Of a stretch of 64,000 nucleotides of DNA, positions 49,154 to 59,110 are shown piece after piece. The stretch comes from Qipengyuania polymorpha (GTDB lineage Bacteria > Pseudomonadota > Alphaproteobacteria > Sphingomonadales > Sphingomonadaceae), in NCBI RefSeq assembly GCF_019711435.1, contig NZ_JAIGNK010000002.1:186001-250000 (forward strand), given 5' to 3'. The notes beneath the pieces were generated by a model that worked only from the letters and a program-made list of their open reading frames with translations, was not told where the DNA came from and searched no databases. The position numbers were made by a program, and so were the translations under genes. Positions within the stretch are counted from its first letter, which is position 1; the number at the start of each line of letters is the position of its first letter.

Positions 49154-50097
49154 CAGCTGAGGAACCTGTAGTCTGCGGCAATCGCGTCGCCGATGGCGGC
49201 GTTGCAGGAGGTGAAGTCGACGAGAAATTCGTGCAGGCCCTGGTCGAAAATCTCGTCGATGCTGAGATTTGTCAGCCGCGTGTCGGCGTCGCGCATCAAG
49301 GTATTGCTCTCGCCCTCGGCCCCGTGAATGCGGGCCAGCGCGGCGAGGTTGGCGCGCAATTCCGAATGGCAGAATGCAAGGCTCCGCGGAAAGCGGTCGT
49401 CGAGGATGAGGAACTCGCAAATGCTGCGCGCGTCGACCTGCGCCGCATTGAGCCAGCGATAGGCACGGTCGCCCGAGACCGAGCGCAGAACCGTGTCCCA
49501 CTGCCCTGTATCGAGGCTTGACCCGACATAGGACAACGAAGGCAGCAACAGGTAATATTTGATGTCGAGGATACGCGCGATGGCATCGGCGCGCTCGATG
49601 AACATGCCCGAAAGCGCGAAGTGGTAGCCTTCCTCGCGCAGCATCGATCCTTGCAGCGCGCCGCGCGCCATCGTGCCCGCGCGCCGGATGGTCTTGACCG
49701 TATCGAGTACGCGATTCTCGCCGACCGGCTTTGCCAATTGCTCGTCGATGATGAGCCAGTTCTCGTTTACGGCTTCCCACAACTCGCCGCTGATGGCGTT
49801 TCGTGCCAGCCGCGCGTTCTGGCGCACGAGGCCGAACATCGAGTGGATGCTCGCGGGGTTGCTTTTCTCGCGCAGCAGGAAGTTCCAGGCCTGCATGCCG
49901 GTGTAGCTGCCGTGCTTGGCCTCGTAGGCCTCGCGCTGGCCCGAGGTGGCGATGACCGAGCGCCATTCCTCCTCCGCCGTCACGAGGTCGCGAGTGAGCG
50001 CCATGCGCAAGCCAGCATCGAGCAAGCGCGCAGTATTCTCGGCCCGCTCGAGATAGCGGAACATCCAGAAGAGGCCGTTTGCGGTTCTGCCCAGCAT
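49153..50097 (-). CDS. Alpha-E domain protein (Anbu operon)
   Basis: A 314-aa all-helical protein that opens MLGRTANGLFWMFRYLERAENTARLL, the alpha-E signature. Internal RAGTMARGALQGSMLREEG (about 170-188) and DAIARILDIKYYLLLPSL follow. No catalytic residues are known for the family. It is always found with circularly permuted ATP-grasp proteins, as here. It overlaps both neighbours by one base. Confidence 0.93.
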   Translation of the reverse strand: MLGRTANGLFWMFRYLERAENTARLLDAGLRMALTRDLVTAEEEWRSVIATSGQREAYEAKHGSYTGMQAWNFLLREKSNPASIHSMFGLVRQNARLARNAISGELWEAVNENWLIIDEQLAKPVGENRVLDTVKTIRRAGTMARGALQGSMLREEGYHFALSGMFIERADAIARILDIKYYLLLPSLSYVGSSLDTGQWDTVLRSVSGDRAYRWLNAAQVDARSICEFLILDDRFPRSLAFCHSELRANLAALARIHGAEGESNTLMRDADTRLTNLSIDEIFDQGLHEFLVDFTSCNAAIGDAIAADYRFLS

Positions 50098-51524
50098 CAG
50101 TCTTTAAGCACCCATGTATCTTTCGTGCCGCCGCCCTGGCTCGAATTCACCACCAGCGACCCTTCCTTCAGCGCCACGCGGGTGAGGCCGCCGGGCGTAA
50201 TGTCGATCTTGTCGGGGGAGACGAGTACGTAGGGCCGCAAATCTACGTGACGCGGCGCGAGGCCCTTCTTGGTGAAGATGGGGCAGGTCGAGAGCGAAAG
50301 CGTCGGCTGGGCGATGTAATTGTCGGGCTTGGCGACAATCTTGGCGCGGAATTCCTCCACCTCCTTCTTCGACGCGGCGGGTCCGACGAGCATGCCGTAG
50401 CCGCCCGAACCATGGACTTCCTTGACCACCAGTTCCTCAAGATTGTCGAGCACGTATTTGAGGCTCTCGTCATCCGCGCAGCGCCATGTCTCGACATTGG
50501 GCAGCAGCGGCTTCTCGCCGGTGTAGAACTCGACGATTTCGGGCATGAAGGAGTAGATGGCCTTGTCGTCGCACACCCCTGTTCCGGGCGCATTCGCGAT
50601 GGTCACGCCGCCCGCGCGATAGACATCCATGATGCCCGGCACACCGAGCACGCTGTCGGGATTGAACGTAAGCGGGTCGAGGAATTCGTCGTCCACGCGC
50701 CGATAGATGACGTCGACCGCCTTGTAGCCGCTGGTGGTGCGCATCGCGACGCGGCCATCGACCACGCGCAAATCGCTGCCTTCGACCAATTCCGCGCCCA
50801 TCTGGTCGGCAAGGAAGGCGTGCTCGAAATAGGCTGAATTGTAGATGCCCGGGGTAAGTACCGCGACTACAGGCCGCTCTCCGGCGCATTCGGGCGCACA
50901 CGCCGCGAGGCTCTTGGCGAGGCGGCGGGGATAGTCGGAAACCTGCTCGACAGGGCAGCGCAGGAACAACTCGGGGAACATCGCCATCATCGTTTCGCGG
51001 TTCTCGAGCATGTAGCTGACACCCGAAGGCGTGCGGGCATTGTCTTCGAGCACGAAGAACTCGTCCGGTCCCGTGCGCACCAAGTCGATGCCCACGATAT
51101 GCGTGTAGACCCCGCCCGGTGGGGTGAAGCCGACCATGTTGGCCAGCCACGCCTCGTTGTGGCGCAGAAGCCGCTCGGGCAGGCGACCGGCGCGCACGAT
51201 TTCCTGCCGGTGATAGAGGTCGTGCATGAAGGCGTTGAGCGCGGACACGCGCTGCTCGATGCCGCGGCTCAACCGCCGCCATTCGGCCGCATCGATGATG
51301 CGTGGGACCATGTCGAAGGGGATGAGGCGCTCTTCGGCCTCGTCCTCGCCGTAGACGTTGAAGGTGATGCCGGTCTTGCGGAAATTCGTTTCCGCCTCGT
51401 CATGCTTGCGGCGCAGCAGCTTGGGGTCCTGCCCGTCGTACCACTTGCAATAATCGGCATAGGCGGAGCGCACACTGCCATCGGGCTCGCGCATCTCGTT
51501 GAAGAATTCGGCAGAGCCGCTCAT
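50097..51524 (-). CDS. Circularly permuted type-2 ATP-grasp protein (Anbu operon)
   Basis: A 475-aa ATP-grasp enzyme in which the nucleotide-binding order is permuted. VLEDNARTPSGVSYMLENRE (about 152-171) holds metal ligands, VVKEVHGSGGYGMLVGP (about 372-388) the ATP-binding lysine and glycine loop, and HVDLRPYVL the closing residues. ATP-grasp enzymes join a carboxylate to an amine or thiol through an acyl phosphate, so peptide synthesis is expected; the substrate is unknown. The start at 51524 (MSGSAEFFNEMREPDG) is preferred to an upstream frame extension. It heads the operon. Confidence 0.93.
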   Translation of the reverse strand: MSGSAEFFNEMREPDGSVRSAYADYCKWYDGQDPKLLRRKHDEAETNFRKTGITFNVYGEDEAEERLIPFDMVPRIIDAAEWRRLSRGIEQRVSALNAFMHDLYHRQEIVRAGRLPERLLRHNEAWLANMVGFTPPGGVYTHIVGIDLVRTGPDEFFVLEDNARTPSGVSYMLENRETMMAMFPELFLRCPVEQVSDYPRRLAKSLAACAPECAGERPVVAVLTPGIYNSAYFEHAFLADQMGAELVEGSDLRVVDGRVAMRTTSGYKAVDVIYRRVDDEFLDPLTFNPDSVLGVPGIMDVYRAGGVTIANAPGTGVCDDKAIYSFMPEIVEFYTGEKPLLPNVETWRCADDESLKYVLDNLEELVVKEVHGSGGYGMLVGPAASKKEVEEFRAKIVAKPDNYIAQPTLSLSTCPIFTKKGLAPRHVDLRPYVLVSPDKIDITPGGLTRVALKEGSLVVNSSQGGGTKDTWVLKD

Positions 51525-51587
51525 GTGTCCCCTGGAAAATCGGTCCCGCACGGCAGGACGCCGCGCTCTCTTACCCAATTAAAGGGT

Positions 51588-52340
51588 TCAGCCGCGGTCC
51601 AGTTCCGAAAGAAGCGCCGACATGGACTCGTTCGAGAGGACGAAGCCCATATGCGTGCAGCGCAATGCCACGGCGCGGTCGCGCTCGCCCGGCTTTCCGC
51701 AAGCACATTTGGGCGCAACGATACCGTCGCGCGGGCTCCAGAAAGCCACGGTTTCGACGGGCGGCTTTTCAGCAACCACAGTGTCGATTTCCGGCTCGTC
51801 CACGCGGTGGCCTGCAATCGCCTGATAGGCACGCCAGCCATTGTTTGCGCGCGGACTGCCCGAGAAGGGCGAGCCCATGGTCACGACTTTCTCGACCTTG
51901 TCGGGATGCTTCTTGGCAAGTTCGCGCGCCATCGTCCCGCCGAGGCTCCAGCCGACGAGCACGATAGGCTCGCCCTTGGCCTCAAAGAGCGTGAGCAGGC
52001 GCTTTTCAACCTTGGCAAAGCGGTCGGCCGTGGCGCCGAGATTGTATCCCAGCCCCCACTTCTTCGCCGTGTGCCCTGCCTTTTCGAGCACTCGCGCCAT
52101 CCAGCGCATCCGGATGGGATGCGCGCCGAAGCCGGGCAGCAGCATGATGTTCTTGGGGTTGCGCGCAGGCGCAATTTCGAGCGTCGTGAAACGGCGTTTG
52201 AGCGGCTCCAGCGGCCAGAGGAATTCGCCGAGCAGCAGCAGCGCCCTCGGACCGCGCGCATCGTCGGGACAGGGCTCTGCGGCAAGCGCCAGCCGGCGGC
52301 CCCATTCGGCACGTGCTTCGGTGAAAGGTAAACTCGCCAT
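51588..52340 (-). CDS. Alpha/beta hydrolase
   Basis: A 250-aa cytosolic hydrolase. NIMLLPGFGAHPIRMRWMARVL (seen from about residue 64) gives the oxyanion-hole region, and VLVGWSLGGTMARELA (about 126-141) the nucleophile elbow with GWSLGG. The acid lies in SPRDGIV (about 203-209), and the catalytic His in CTHMGFV near the C-terminus. A CxC pair (APKCACGKPG) is unusual. The substrate is unknown. It stands upstream of the Anbu operon on the same strand but is separated by 63 bp. Confidence 0.9.
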   Translation of the reverse strand: MASLPFTEARAEWGRRLALAAEPCPDDARGPRALLLLGEFLWPLEPLKRRFTTLEIAPARNPKNIMLLPGFGAHPIRMRWMARVLEKAGHTAKKWGLGYNLGATADRFAKVEKRLLTLFEAKGEPIVLVGWSLGGTMARELAKKHPDKVEKVVTMGSPFSGSPRANNGWRAYQAIAGHRVDEPEIDTVVAEKPPVETVAFWSPRDGIVAPKCACGKPGERDRAVALRCTHMGFVLSNESMSALLSELDRG

Positions 52341-52386
52341 CGTCCCGCAATAATGCGCGGGCGCGATGGCGGGTTCCTGAACGGGC

Positions 52387-52938
52387 TCAGGCGTCGGGGT
52401 TGCAGTCGCCCGTGCGGGTCATGGTGACCTTCATCGCCACGGTCTTGTCGCCGCCGCTGCCATTGGGCTCGACCACGCGCATGGTCATTTCCGATTCAGT
52501 GCCGGTCGAGGTCGTGTCCATCGTCACCTTGGCAGGACCGTTCTGGCCCTTGCAGGTCATCGCGCCCTTCATGCCGTCCTCGTTCGAGGTCAGACTTTCC
52601 ATGGTGCAATCGCCTTCCTGCATGCCCTCGGCCACGCCGACGAGACCTTCGTTGGCTTCTTCCTCGCTCATGCACTTGGCAGGTGCCATGCCGCCCATCG
52701 CCGAGAAGAACGTCTTCGCCTGCTCGATTTCCTCCGGTTTCATCGAAGGGTCTTCAAGTTCGAGCAATTCCATGCTCATCTTGTATTCGCCAGCTTCAAG
52801 GCGGCGCACCTTGGATGCAGCCGTCTGCGCTTCCTCGTTCGAAATCTTGCCGTCGCCGTCAGCGTCGACATCGTCGCTACCAGAGGAGCAAGCAGCAAGG
52901 ACAAGAGCGGCGCAGGAAGCAAGTGCGATACGAAACAT
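52387..52938 (-). CDS. DUF3617 lipoprotein with an EF-hand loop
   Basis: A 183-aa lipoprotein. The signal peptide ends VLAAC (Cys17). Directly after, residues 25-36 (DADGDGKISNEE) form a complete calcium-binding EF-hand loop, with D25, D27, D29, G30, I32 and E36 at the required positions. The rest is DUF3617: AGEYKMSMELLELEDPS, then MSEEEANEG and CTMESLTSNEDGMKGAMTCKGQNG with paired cysteines. DUF3617 proteins are periplasmic and of unknown role. Calcium binding is inferred. It is divergent from uvrB. Confidence 0.9.
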   Translation of the reverse strand: MFRIALASCAALVLAACSSGSDDVDADGDGKISNEEAQTAASKVRRLEAGEYKMSMELLELEDPSMKPEEIEQAKTFFSAMGGMAPAKCMSEEEANEGLVGVAEGMQEGDCTMESLTSNEDGMKGAMTCKGQNGPAKVTMDTTSTGTESEMTMRVVEPNGSGGDKTVAMKVTMTRTGDCNPDA

Positions 52939-53036
52939 GGATAATCCCTTCAGAAAGTTGCGCGCGACGCTAGCAGCCTGACGCGCCTGCGCAACACGAG
53001 TTGCACCTCACGTCCATGTTCCCCATATGTGCGCGC

Positions 53037-55232
53037 ATGGCAGAACTCGTTATTCGCAGAGGACTTGAGGAACCGGACACCACCGGAGATTTCACCCCGC
53101 ACAAACCGCTGCGCCCCGAAAAGTCGATGCCGGGCAAGAAATTCAAGCTGGTGAGCGATTATACGCCCAGCGGCGACCAGCCGACCGCCATTGCCGAGCT
53201 GACCGCCTCCGCGCGCGACGACGAGCAGACGCAGGTGCTGCTGGGTGTCACCGGTTCGGGCAAGACCTTCACCATGGCCAAGGTGATCGAGGAATTGCAG
53301 CGCCCTGCCCTCATCCTCGCGCCGAACAAGATCCTCGCCGCGCAGCTCTATGGCGAATTCAAGAGCTTCTTCCCCGAAAACGCGGTGGAGTATTTCGTCA
53401 GCTATTACGATTACTACCAGCCTGAAGCCTACGTGCCGCGCTCGGACACCTACATCGAGAAGGAAAGCTCGGTGAACGAGGCGATCGACCGGATGCGCCA
53501 CTCGGCCACGCGCGCGCTACTCGAACGCGACGATGTCATCATCGTTGCCTCGGTCTCTTGTCTCTACGGTATCGGCTCGGTCGAAACCTATTCGGCGATG
53601 ATCTTCGACATCAAGAAGGACGAGACGGTCGACCAGCGCGAGCTCATCCGCAAGCTCGTCGCCCTGCAATACAAGCGGAATGACGCAGCCTTCGCGCGCG
53701 GCAACTTCCGCGTGCGAGGCGACAGTCTCGAAATTTTCCCCTCGCATTACGAAGACATGGCCTGGCGCGTCAGCTTCTTCGGCGACGAGATCGAGGAAAT
53801 CAGCGAGTTCGACCCGCTCACCGGCAAGAAGGGCGCGAGCCTCGACAAGGTGCGCATTTACGCCAATTCGCACTACGTCACGCCGGGTCCGACGATGAAA
53901 CAGGCCAGCGAAGCCATCAAGTTCGAGCTGACCGAACGGCTGAAGGAGTTGCACGAGGAAGGACGCCTGCTCGAAGCCCAGAGGCTCGAACAGCGCACCA
54001 ATTTCGACCTCGAAATGATTGCCGCGACAGGTTCATGTGCGGGCATCGAGAACTACAGCCGCTTCCTCACCGGCCGCCTGCCGGGCGAACCGCCGCCGAC
54101 GCTGTTCGAGTATTTGCCCGAGAACGCCCTCCTGTTCGTCGATGAGAGCCACCAGACCGTGCCGCAGATCGGCGCGATGTCGAAGGGTGACCATCGCCGC
54201 AAGATCACGCTGGCCGAGCATGGCTTCCGCCTGCCGTCCTGCATCGACAACCGCCCCCTTCGCTTCAACGAATGGGACGCGATGCGCCCGCAGACCTTCT
54301 GCGTCTCGGCCACGCCAGGCACGTGGGAGATGGAGCAGACCGGCGGCGTATTCGCCGAACAGGTCATTCGCCCCACCGGCCTCATCGACCCGCCGGTCGA
54401 AATCAAGCCGGTCGAGGACCAGGTCCAGGACTGCATCGAGGAGTGTAAGAAGACCGCCAAGATGGGCTACCGGACGCTCGTCACCACGCTGACCAAGCGG
54501 ATGGCGGAAGACCTCACCGAATTCATGCACGAGGCGGGCGTGAAGGTGCGCTACATGCACTCCGACGTGGAGACGCTGGAGCGTATCGAGCTCATCCGCG
54601 ACCTGCGCCTCGGGGTGTACGACGTGCTGGTGGGCATCAACCTGCTGCGCGAAGGCCTCGACATTCCCGAATGCGGGCTCGTCTGCATCCTCGACGCCGA
54701 CAAGGAAGGCTTCCTGCGTTCGGAAACCAGCCTCGTCCAGACCATCGGCCGCGCGGCGCGTAACGTCGAGGGCCGCGTCATTCTCTATGCCGACCGCGTG
54801 ACAGGTTCGATGGAGCGCGCGATCGCGGAGACCGACCGCCGCCGCGAAAAGCAGAAGGCCTATAACGAAGAACACGGCATCACGCCAAAGACCATCAAGC
54901 GCAACATCGCCGACATTGTCGCGCATACCGCGTCGCAGGACGGTGTCACCGTCGACACGGGCGACGACGAACGCAACAACCTCGTCGGCCATAACCTTCG
55001 CGCCTATATCGAGGATCTAGAAAAACGCATGCGCAAGGCCGCAGCAGACCTCGAATTCGAAGAAGCCGGCCGCCTGCGCGACGAAATCCGGCGCTTGGAA
55101 AACGACGAACTCGGCCTCGGCGACGACGAGAAGAAGGCTCCCCGCGTCGGTCGCAGCGATGCCGGGAGACCGGGTACGCGCAAGACCCGCTACGGCAAGA
55201 CGCGCTACAAACGGATGGGTGGCAAGCCCTGA
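53037..55232 (+). CDS. uvrB: Excinuclease ABC subunit B
   Basis: Damage-verifying helicase-like subunit of nucleotide excision repair. The 731-aa product has Walker [16 protein letters not shown] (about 63-77), the beta-hairpin [20 protein letters not shown] (about 120-139), DEXX motif [10 protein letters not shown] and helicase motif [11 protein letters not shown]. The C-terminal UVR motif [19 protein letters not shown] binds UvrC. ATG at 53037 fits the family start; GTG at 53001 is an extension. The final basic tail ([16 protein letters not shown]) is common in alphaproteobacteria. Confidence 0.97.
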   Translation: MAELVIRRGLEEPDTTGDFTPHKPLRPEKSMPGKKFKLVSDYTPSGDQPTAIAELTASARDDEQTQVLLGVTGSGKTFTMAKVIEELQRPALILAPNKILAAQLYGEFKSFFPENAVEYFVSYYDYYQPEAYVPRSDTYIEKESSVNEAIDRMRHSATRALLERDDVIIVASVSCLYGIGSVETYSAMIFDIKKDETVDQRELIRKLVALQYKRNDAAFARGNFRVRGDSLEIFPSHYEDMAWRVSFFGDEIEEISEFDPLTGKKGASLDKVRIYANSHYVTPGPTMKQASEAIKFELTERLKELHEEGRLLEAQRLEQRTNFDLEMIAATGSCAGIENYSRFLTGRLPGEPPPTLFEYLPENALLFVDESHQTVPQIGAMSKGDHRRKITLAEHGFRLPSCIDNRPLRFNEWDAMRPQTFCVSATPGTWEMEQTGGVFAEQVIRPTGLIDPPVEIKPVEDQVQDCIEECKKTAKMGYRTLVTTLTKRMAEDLTEFMHEAGVKVRYMHSDVETLERIELIRDLRLGVYDVLVGINLLREGLDIPECGLVCILDADKEGFLRSETSLVQTIGRAARNVEGRVILYADRVTGSMERAIAETDRRREKQKAYNEEHGITPKTIKRNIADIVAHTASQDGVTVDTGDDERNNLVGHNLRAYIEDLEKRMRKAAADLEFEEAGRLRDEIRRLENDELGLGDDEKKAPRVGRSDAGRPGTRKTRYGKTRYKRMGGKP

Positions 55233-55291
55233 CGGTTGAAACGAGCGATCGCCCTCTTGCCGTGATTGCACGAGGTGGCATAGCTGCGCGC

Positions 55292-55831
55292 ATGCTTCGC
55301 ATCAGCGTCCTTTCTTCCATCTTACTCCTTGCCGCCTGCAAGCCTCCTGCTTCGGACGAATATCTCGCCCGGATGGAGGTCTCGGACGAGCGCACGCGCC
55401 CATCCGAGCCGGTGGATTCTCCCGATACCGAAGGCGCGGCATGGGCCTTGGGTCAGTCGGGCAGGCTGCTTTACGGCAAGCCCGGCGAGGAGCCGCTGCT
55501 TTCTCTGGCCTGCGAGGACGGAACGCTGGCTTTCACGCGCTACGAACGCGCCGACGCGAATTCCAAGGCGGTGTTGGCGCTTATCGGCAACGGCCATGTC
55601 GAGCGGCTCTGGATCGATGCCGAACAAGAGGGAGAAGCATGGCTGTGGCGCGGCCGCCTGCCCGCCGACGACCCGCGGCTGGAAGTGCTGACCGGGCGCA
55701 ACCGTGTCGAGGCTACAGTGCCGGGAGCAGGCTCGCTCGTGCTGAATGCCAGCCAGCGTCCGGGCGAATTCATCACGCGGTGCGCGGGGACTATGGCTGC
55801 TCCGCCAGAGCCGGAAGAGTCTCCGGCGTAA
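55292..55831 (+). CDS. Hypothetical lipoprotein
   Basis: A 179-aa protein with a signal peptide MLRISVLSSILLLAAC (Cys16) and a short acidic linker. The soluble domain has GAAWALGQSGRLLYGKPGEEP (about 49-69), LSLACEDGTLAFTRYERADA and a late cysteine in FITRCAGTM. Two cysteines could form a disulfide. No named family is recognised. Its last 41 bp overlap the 3' end of dsbD on the opposite strand. ATG at 55292 is chosen for the signal peptide. Confidence 0.75.
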   Translation: MLRISVLSSILLLAACKPPASDEYLARMEVSDERTRPSEPVDSPDTEGAAWALGQSGRLLYGKPGEEPLLSLACEDGTLAFTRYERADANSKAVLALIGNGHVERLWIDAEQEGEAWLWRGRLPADDPRLEVLTGRNRVEATVPGAGSLVLNASQRPGEFITRCAGTMAAPPEPEESPA

Positions 55832-57842
55832 GCACCTGCGGCAATTGCTGGGCCTCGCCGCCAGCCGGATACCAGAGGTAGAGCGGCACGCCCGCAGCCC
55901 CTTGGCTGGCGAGGAAAGCGGCAATCTCCTCGTCGCGCCGCGTCCAGTCGCCGCGCAGGGTGATGACGCCCGCTTTCTCGAACGCGTTGCGAGTGTCTTC
56001 ACGCTCAATGGCGACACCCTCGTTGACCTTGCAGGTGACGCACCAGTCGGCGGTGAACCAAACGAATACTGGCTGGCCTGAAGCGCGTGCCTCGGCAAGT
56101 CTCGTTTCGGAGAAAGGCTGCGGACCCAGCAGGCTGCTTTCGCTCTGCGCGCGCGGCTCCGGCTCGGGGAATGTCGAGAGCGCGAAAATCGCCAACGCCA
56201 CGATGGCGGCGAGGAAAATCCTCTCGCCACCCTGCCCGCGCTTCTGGCGTTGCCCCAAGGATGCGAGGACCATCAGCAAGACCAATGTCACCGCCCCCAG
56301 CATGGCCAGCCAGAAATTGTCCGCAATGCGCCACAAGAGCCATGCGAGTGCGAGCACGGTCAGACCCATCGGCAAGGCCATCCAGCGGCGGAAGCGCTCC
56401 ATCCATGGTCCGGGCTTGGGCAGGCGTCGACGCCACGCGGGGATGAAACCGATGAGCAGGAACGGGAGCGCAAGGCCTAGTCCAAGCGCGGTGAATATTG
56501 CGAAGCCCTCGACGGGCCGCAGGACAAGCGCCGCGCCCAATGCAAGCGCCATGAAAGGCCCGGTGCAAGGCGTCGCAACGAAGGCTGCCAGCAAGCCGGT
56601 CCCAAAAGACCCGCGCATTGAGGGTTTGCCTCCCGCAATCGCCATGCCCGGCACCTGGAAAAGGCCGAGGAAATTAGCAGTGATGGCGACTGCAAGCAGG
56701 AATAGCGCGCCCACGACTCGCGGCTCCTGCAACTGGAACGCCCAGCCCACCTGTTCTCCGGCCGAGCGCAGCAGGATGATGAGCGCGCCCAGCCCTGCGC
56801 AGGCCAACACGACACCCGCCGTATAAGCCAGCGCATCGCGGCGCGCGGACAGCTCGTCGCCGCCTGCCTTGGCGAGAGCGAGGGCTTTCAGGCTGAGGAT
56901 GGGAAAGACACAGGGCATGATGTTGAGCAGCAACCCGCCCGCCAGTGCTGCCAGCAACAGCACCCAGAGCTCAGGCACATCGACCGGCCCGCGCAAGGCT
57001 TTGACGCCTTCGAGTGGCACGTCGCGCTGTTCTGCAGTGAACCGCACACCCTGCCCCTCGCCAAGCGCGAGGATGCCCTCGATACGCTCTGGCAGTGGCG
57101 AAGCCTCGAACCCATCGCGGCGTTTCAGCGGCATTTCGACGACCAGCAAATCGCCCTCGCGGATGAAGGTCTGCGTGGCAGCATAATCAGGAGCGAGGCC
57201 GCTACCGAAATCGCTCGTGCCCATGAACAGGTGCAAATCGCCAAGGTCCATGTCGGCAGGAAGCGGGATGCCCACCCGCAGCCGGTCACGCGTCACTTCG
57301 TAGCCCGCCACGCTGTCGAGCGCGGGAGCCACTGCCGCCTGCCATTTACGAAAATCTCCACCCTCGCGGACACTGAGGCGTGCATCCTGCGGAACGCAAA
57401 CCCTGTCGGTACAGGCGAGATAGGACACGAAACCGCTAACCGGCACGATATTCTGCACCGCCGCCTGCGCGGGCACTTCGACCGGCACGAGCACGGCGTA
57501 ATCGCCCTCGTAAATGTGGTTCATCAGGCCGGAAATCACGAGCACCTGCGGCACGGGGTAAAGCGGCTCGCCAGCCTCCCAGCCATCGGGCAGGTTCAGC
57601 TCCAATTCCATGCCCTGCCCTGCATCGCCGGGATTGGACCAGTAACCGTGCCATTCGCTGCTACTGGGCGTGAAATGCAGCGCCAGCATCCATGTCTCGC
57701 CCGGCACGGGAGGGCCGTCGCTGCGCAGTTCGACAGCGATATTGTCGTCGCCGAAGCGCGCCTCCTGCGCCGACAGCGAGGCGGGCAGCAGCAAGGCCGC
57801 AGCCAGCACCAGAGCCAGCCAAAAACCGCGCAGCGCTTCCAT
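55791..57842 (-). CDS. dsbD: Thiol:disulfide interchange protein DsbD
   Basis: Carries electrons from cytosolic thioredoxin to periplasmic thiol proteins. The 683-aa product has a signal peptide (to about residue 25) and an N-terminal periplasmic domain with a Cys pair (YLACTDRVCVP, about 140-150). The eight-helix core has conserved cysteines in NIMPCVFPILSL (about 304-315) and ATPCTGPFM (about 418-426). The C-terminal thioredoxin-like domain has WCVTCK (about 585-590). The N-terminal domain looks like the ScsB/DsbD-alpha variant. It is divergent from the UbiH-like gene. Confidence 0.94.
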   Translation of the reverse strand: MEALRGFWLALVLAAALLLPASLSAQEARFGDDNIAVELRSDGPPVPGETWMLALHFTPSSSEWHGYWSNPGDAGQGMELELNLPDGWEAGEPLYPVPQVLVISGLMNHIYEGDYAVLVPVEVPAQAAVQNIVPVSGFVSYLACTDRVCVPQDARLSVREGGDFRKWQAAVAPALDSVAGYEVTRDRLRVGIPLPADMDLGDLHLFMGTSDFGSGLAPDYAATQTFIREGDLLVVEMPLKRRDGFEASPLPERIEGILALGEGQGVRFTAEQRDVPLEGVKALRGPVDVPELWVLLLAALAGGLLLNIMPCVFPILSLKALALAKAGGDELSARRDALAYTAGVVLACAGLGALIILLRSAGEQVGWAFQLQEPRVVGALFLLAVAITANFLGLFQVPGMAIAGGKPSMRGSFGTGLLAAFVATPCTGPFMALALGAALVLRPVEGFAIFTALGLGLALPFLLIGFIPAWRRRLPKPGPWMERFRRWMALPMGLTVLALAWLLWRIADNFWLAMLGAVTLVLLMVLASLGQRQKRGQGGERIFLAAIVALAIFALSTFPEPEPRAQSESSLLGPQPFSETRLAEARASGQPVFVWFTADWCVTCKVNEGVAIEREDTRNAFEKAGVITLRGDWTRRDEEIAAFLASQGAAGVPLYLWYPAGGEAQQLPQVLTPETLPALAEQP

Positions 57843-57885
57843 TGTCCTTGCTTCCGTCACGCTTCGCGCATTAGGGACTGGCCCC

Positions 57886-59100
57886 ATGACAGACAAGCGC
57901 GACCTGCTCATCCTTGGCGGCGGCCTCGTCGGGACCACGCTGGCCCTAGCGGCGGCGAAGAAGGGCCTTTCCAGCCACCTCGTCGATCGGGCCGACCCAG
58001 CCGATCTTACCGCAGAAGGCTTCGACGGGCGCGCCTCGGCAATCTCGACCGCCAGCTGGCGCCTGTTCCGAAATATCGGTCTTGCCGAGGCGCTGGCGGA
58101 GCATGGCTCACCGATCGAGGCCATCGCCGTGCTTGACCAGATGAAGCCCGGCCGCATCGATTTCCGGCCCGAGCCGCACGAAGGCACGCTCGGACGCATG
58201 TTCGCCAACCGCCAGCTGCGCATCGCGCTGTTCGAGGCGGCCAAGGCCGAGCCGTTCATCACCATGCACGCGCCGGTCGATGTCGTCAGCCGCCACCGCG
58301 ATGCCTTCTCGGTCAATGCAACGCTGGGCGACGGCACCGTGCTCGAAGCCGATTTGCTCGTGGGCGCAGAAGGCCGCGGCTCTCCGACGCGCGAGGAAGA
58401 AGGGCTCAAGATGGCGAGCTGGGACTATTCGCACCGCGCCATCATCACCGGCCTCAACCACTCCAAACCTCACGAGGGCGTGGCGTGGGAAATTTTCTAC
58501 GAGGACGGGCCCTTCGCGCTGCTCCCCATGCTCGACGGGCCCGACGGCAAGCATCGCAGCGCGCTGGTCTGGACGGTCGACGAGAAGGATGCCGCCGGCG
58601 TGCTCAAGATGGGCGACCGTGCCTTCCTTGCCGAAGTCGAAAAGCGCATGGGCGACATCCTCGGCACGCTCGAACTCAATAGCGGGCGCTCGTCCTATCC
58701 CTTGAGCTTCCAGCACACCGCGCGCATCGTGGGCGAGCGGATGGCGCTCATCGGGGACAGCGCGCACGGGATGCACCCGATTGCCGGACAGGGCCTCAAT
58801 CTCGGCCTGCGCGATGTCGGCGCATTGGTGGAGGTGCTGGAAGAAGCCCGCCGCCTCGGCCTCGACATCGGCGATGCGCAGGTGCTGGAGCGTTACGAAA
58901 AGTGGCGCGCGCTCGATTCCATCATGGTCATGGGCGCGACCGATACGCTGACCCGCATCTTCGGCGTGCCCGGCAAGACCGCCAGCGCCGTGCGCCGCCT
59001 CGGCATGGCAGGTGTCCAGCGCTCGGGCTGGCTCAAGAAGTTCTTCATGGACGAAGCGCGCGGCGTCTCGGGCGATGTTCCCGAACTGATGAAAGCCTGA
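57886..59100 (+). CDS. UbiH/UbiF/VisC/COQ6-family FAD hydroxylase
   Basis: A 404-aa flavoprotein monooxygenase of ubiquinone synthesis. The FAD loop LLILGGGLVGTTLALAAAKKG (about 7-27) is followed by EGFDGRASAISTASWRLF and the second FAD motif MALIGDSAHGMHPIAGQGLN (about 286-305). Which ring position it hydroxylates (C1, C5 or C6) cannot be read. ATG at 57886 fits the family. It is convergent with the COG4223-like gene of the heme cluster. Confidence 0.93.
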   Translation: MTDKRDLLILGGGLVGTTLALAAAKKGLSSHLVDRADPADLTAEGFDGRASAISTASWRLFRNIGLAEALAEHGSPIEAIAVLDQMKPGRIDFRPEPHEGTLGRMFANRQLRIALFEAAKAEPFITMHAPVDVVSRHRDAFSVNATLGDGTVLEADLLVGAEGRGSPTREEEGLKMASWDYSHRAIITGLNHSKPHEGVAWEIFYEDGPFALLPMLDGPDGKHRSALVWTVDEKDAAGVLKMGDRAFLAEVEKRMGDILGTLELNSGRSSYPLSFQHTARIVGERMALIGDSAHGMHPIAGQGLNLGLRDVGALVEVLEEARRLGLDIGDAQVLERYEKWRALDSIMVMGATDTLTRIFGVPGKTASAVRRLGMAGVQRSGWLKKFFMDEARGVSGDVPELMKA

Positions 59101-59110
59101 GAGTCAGGTC

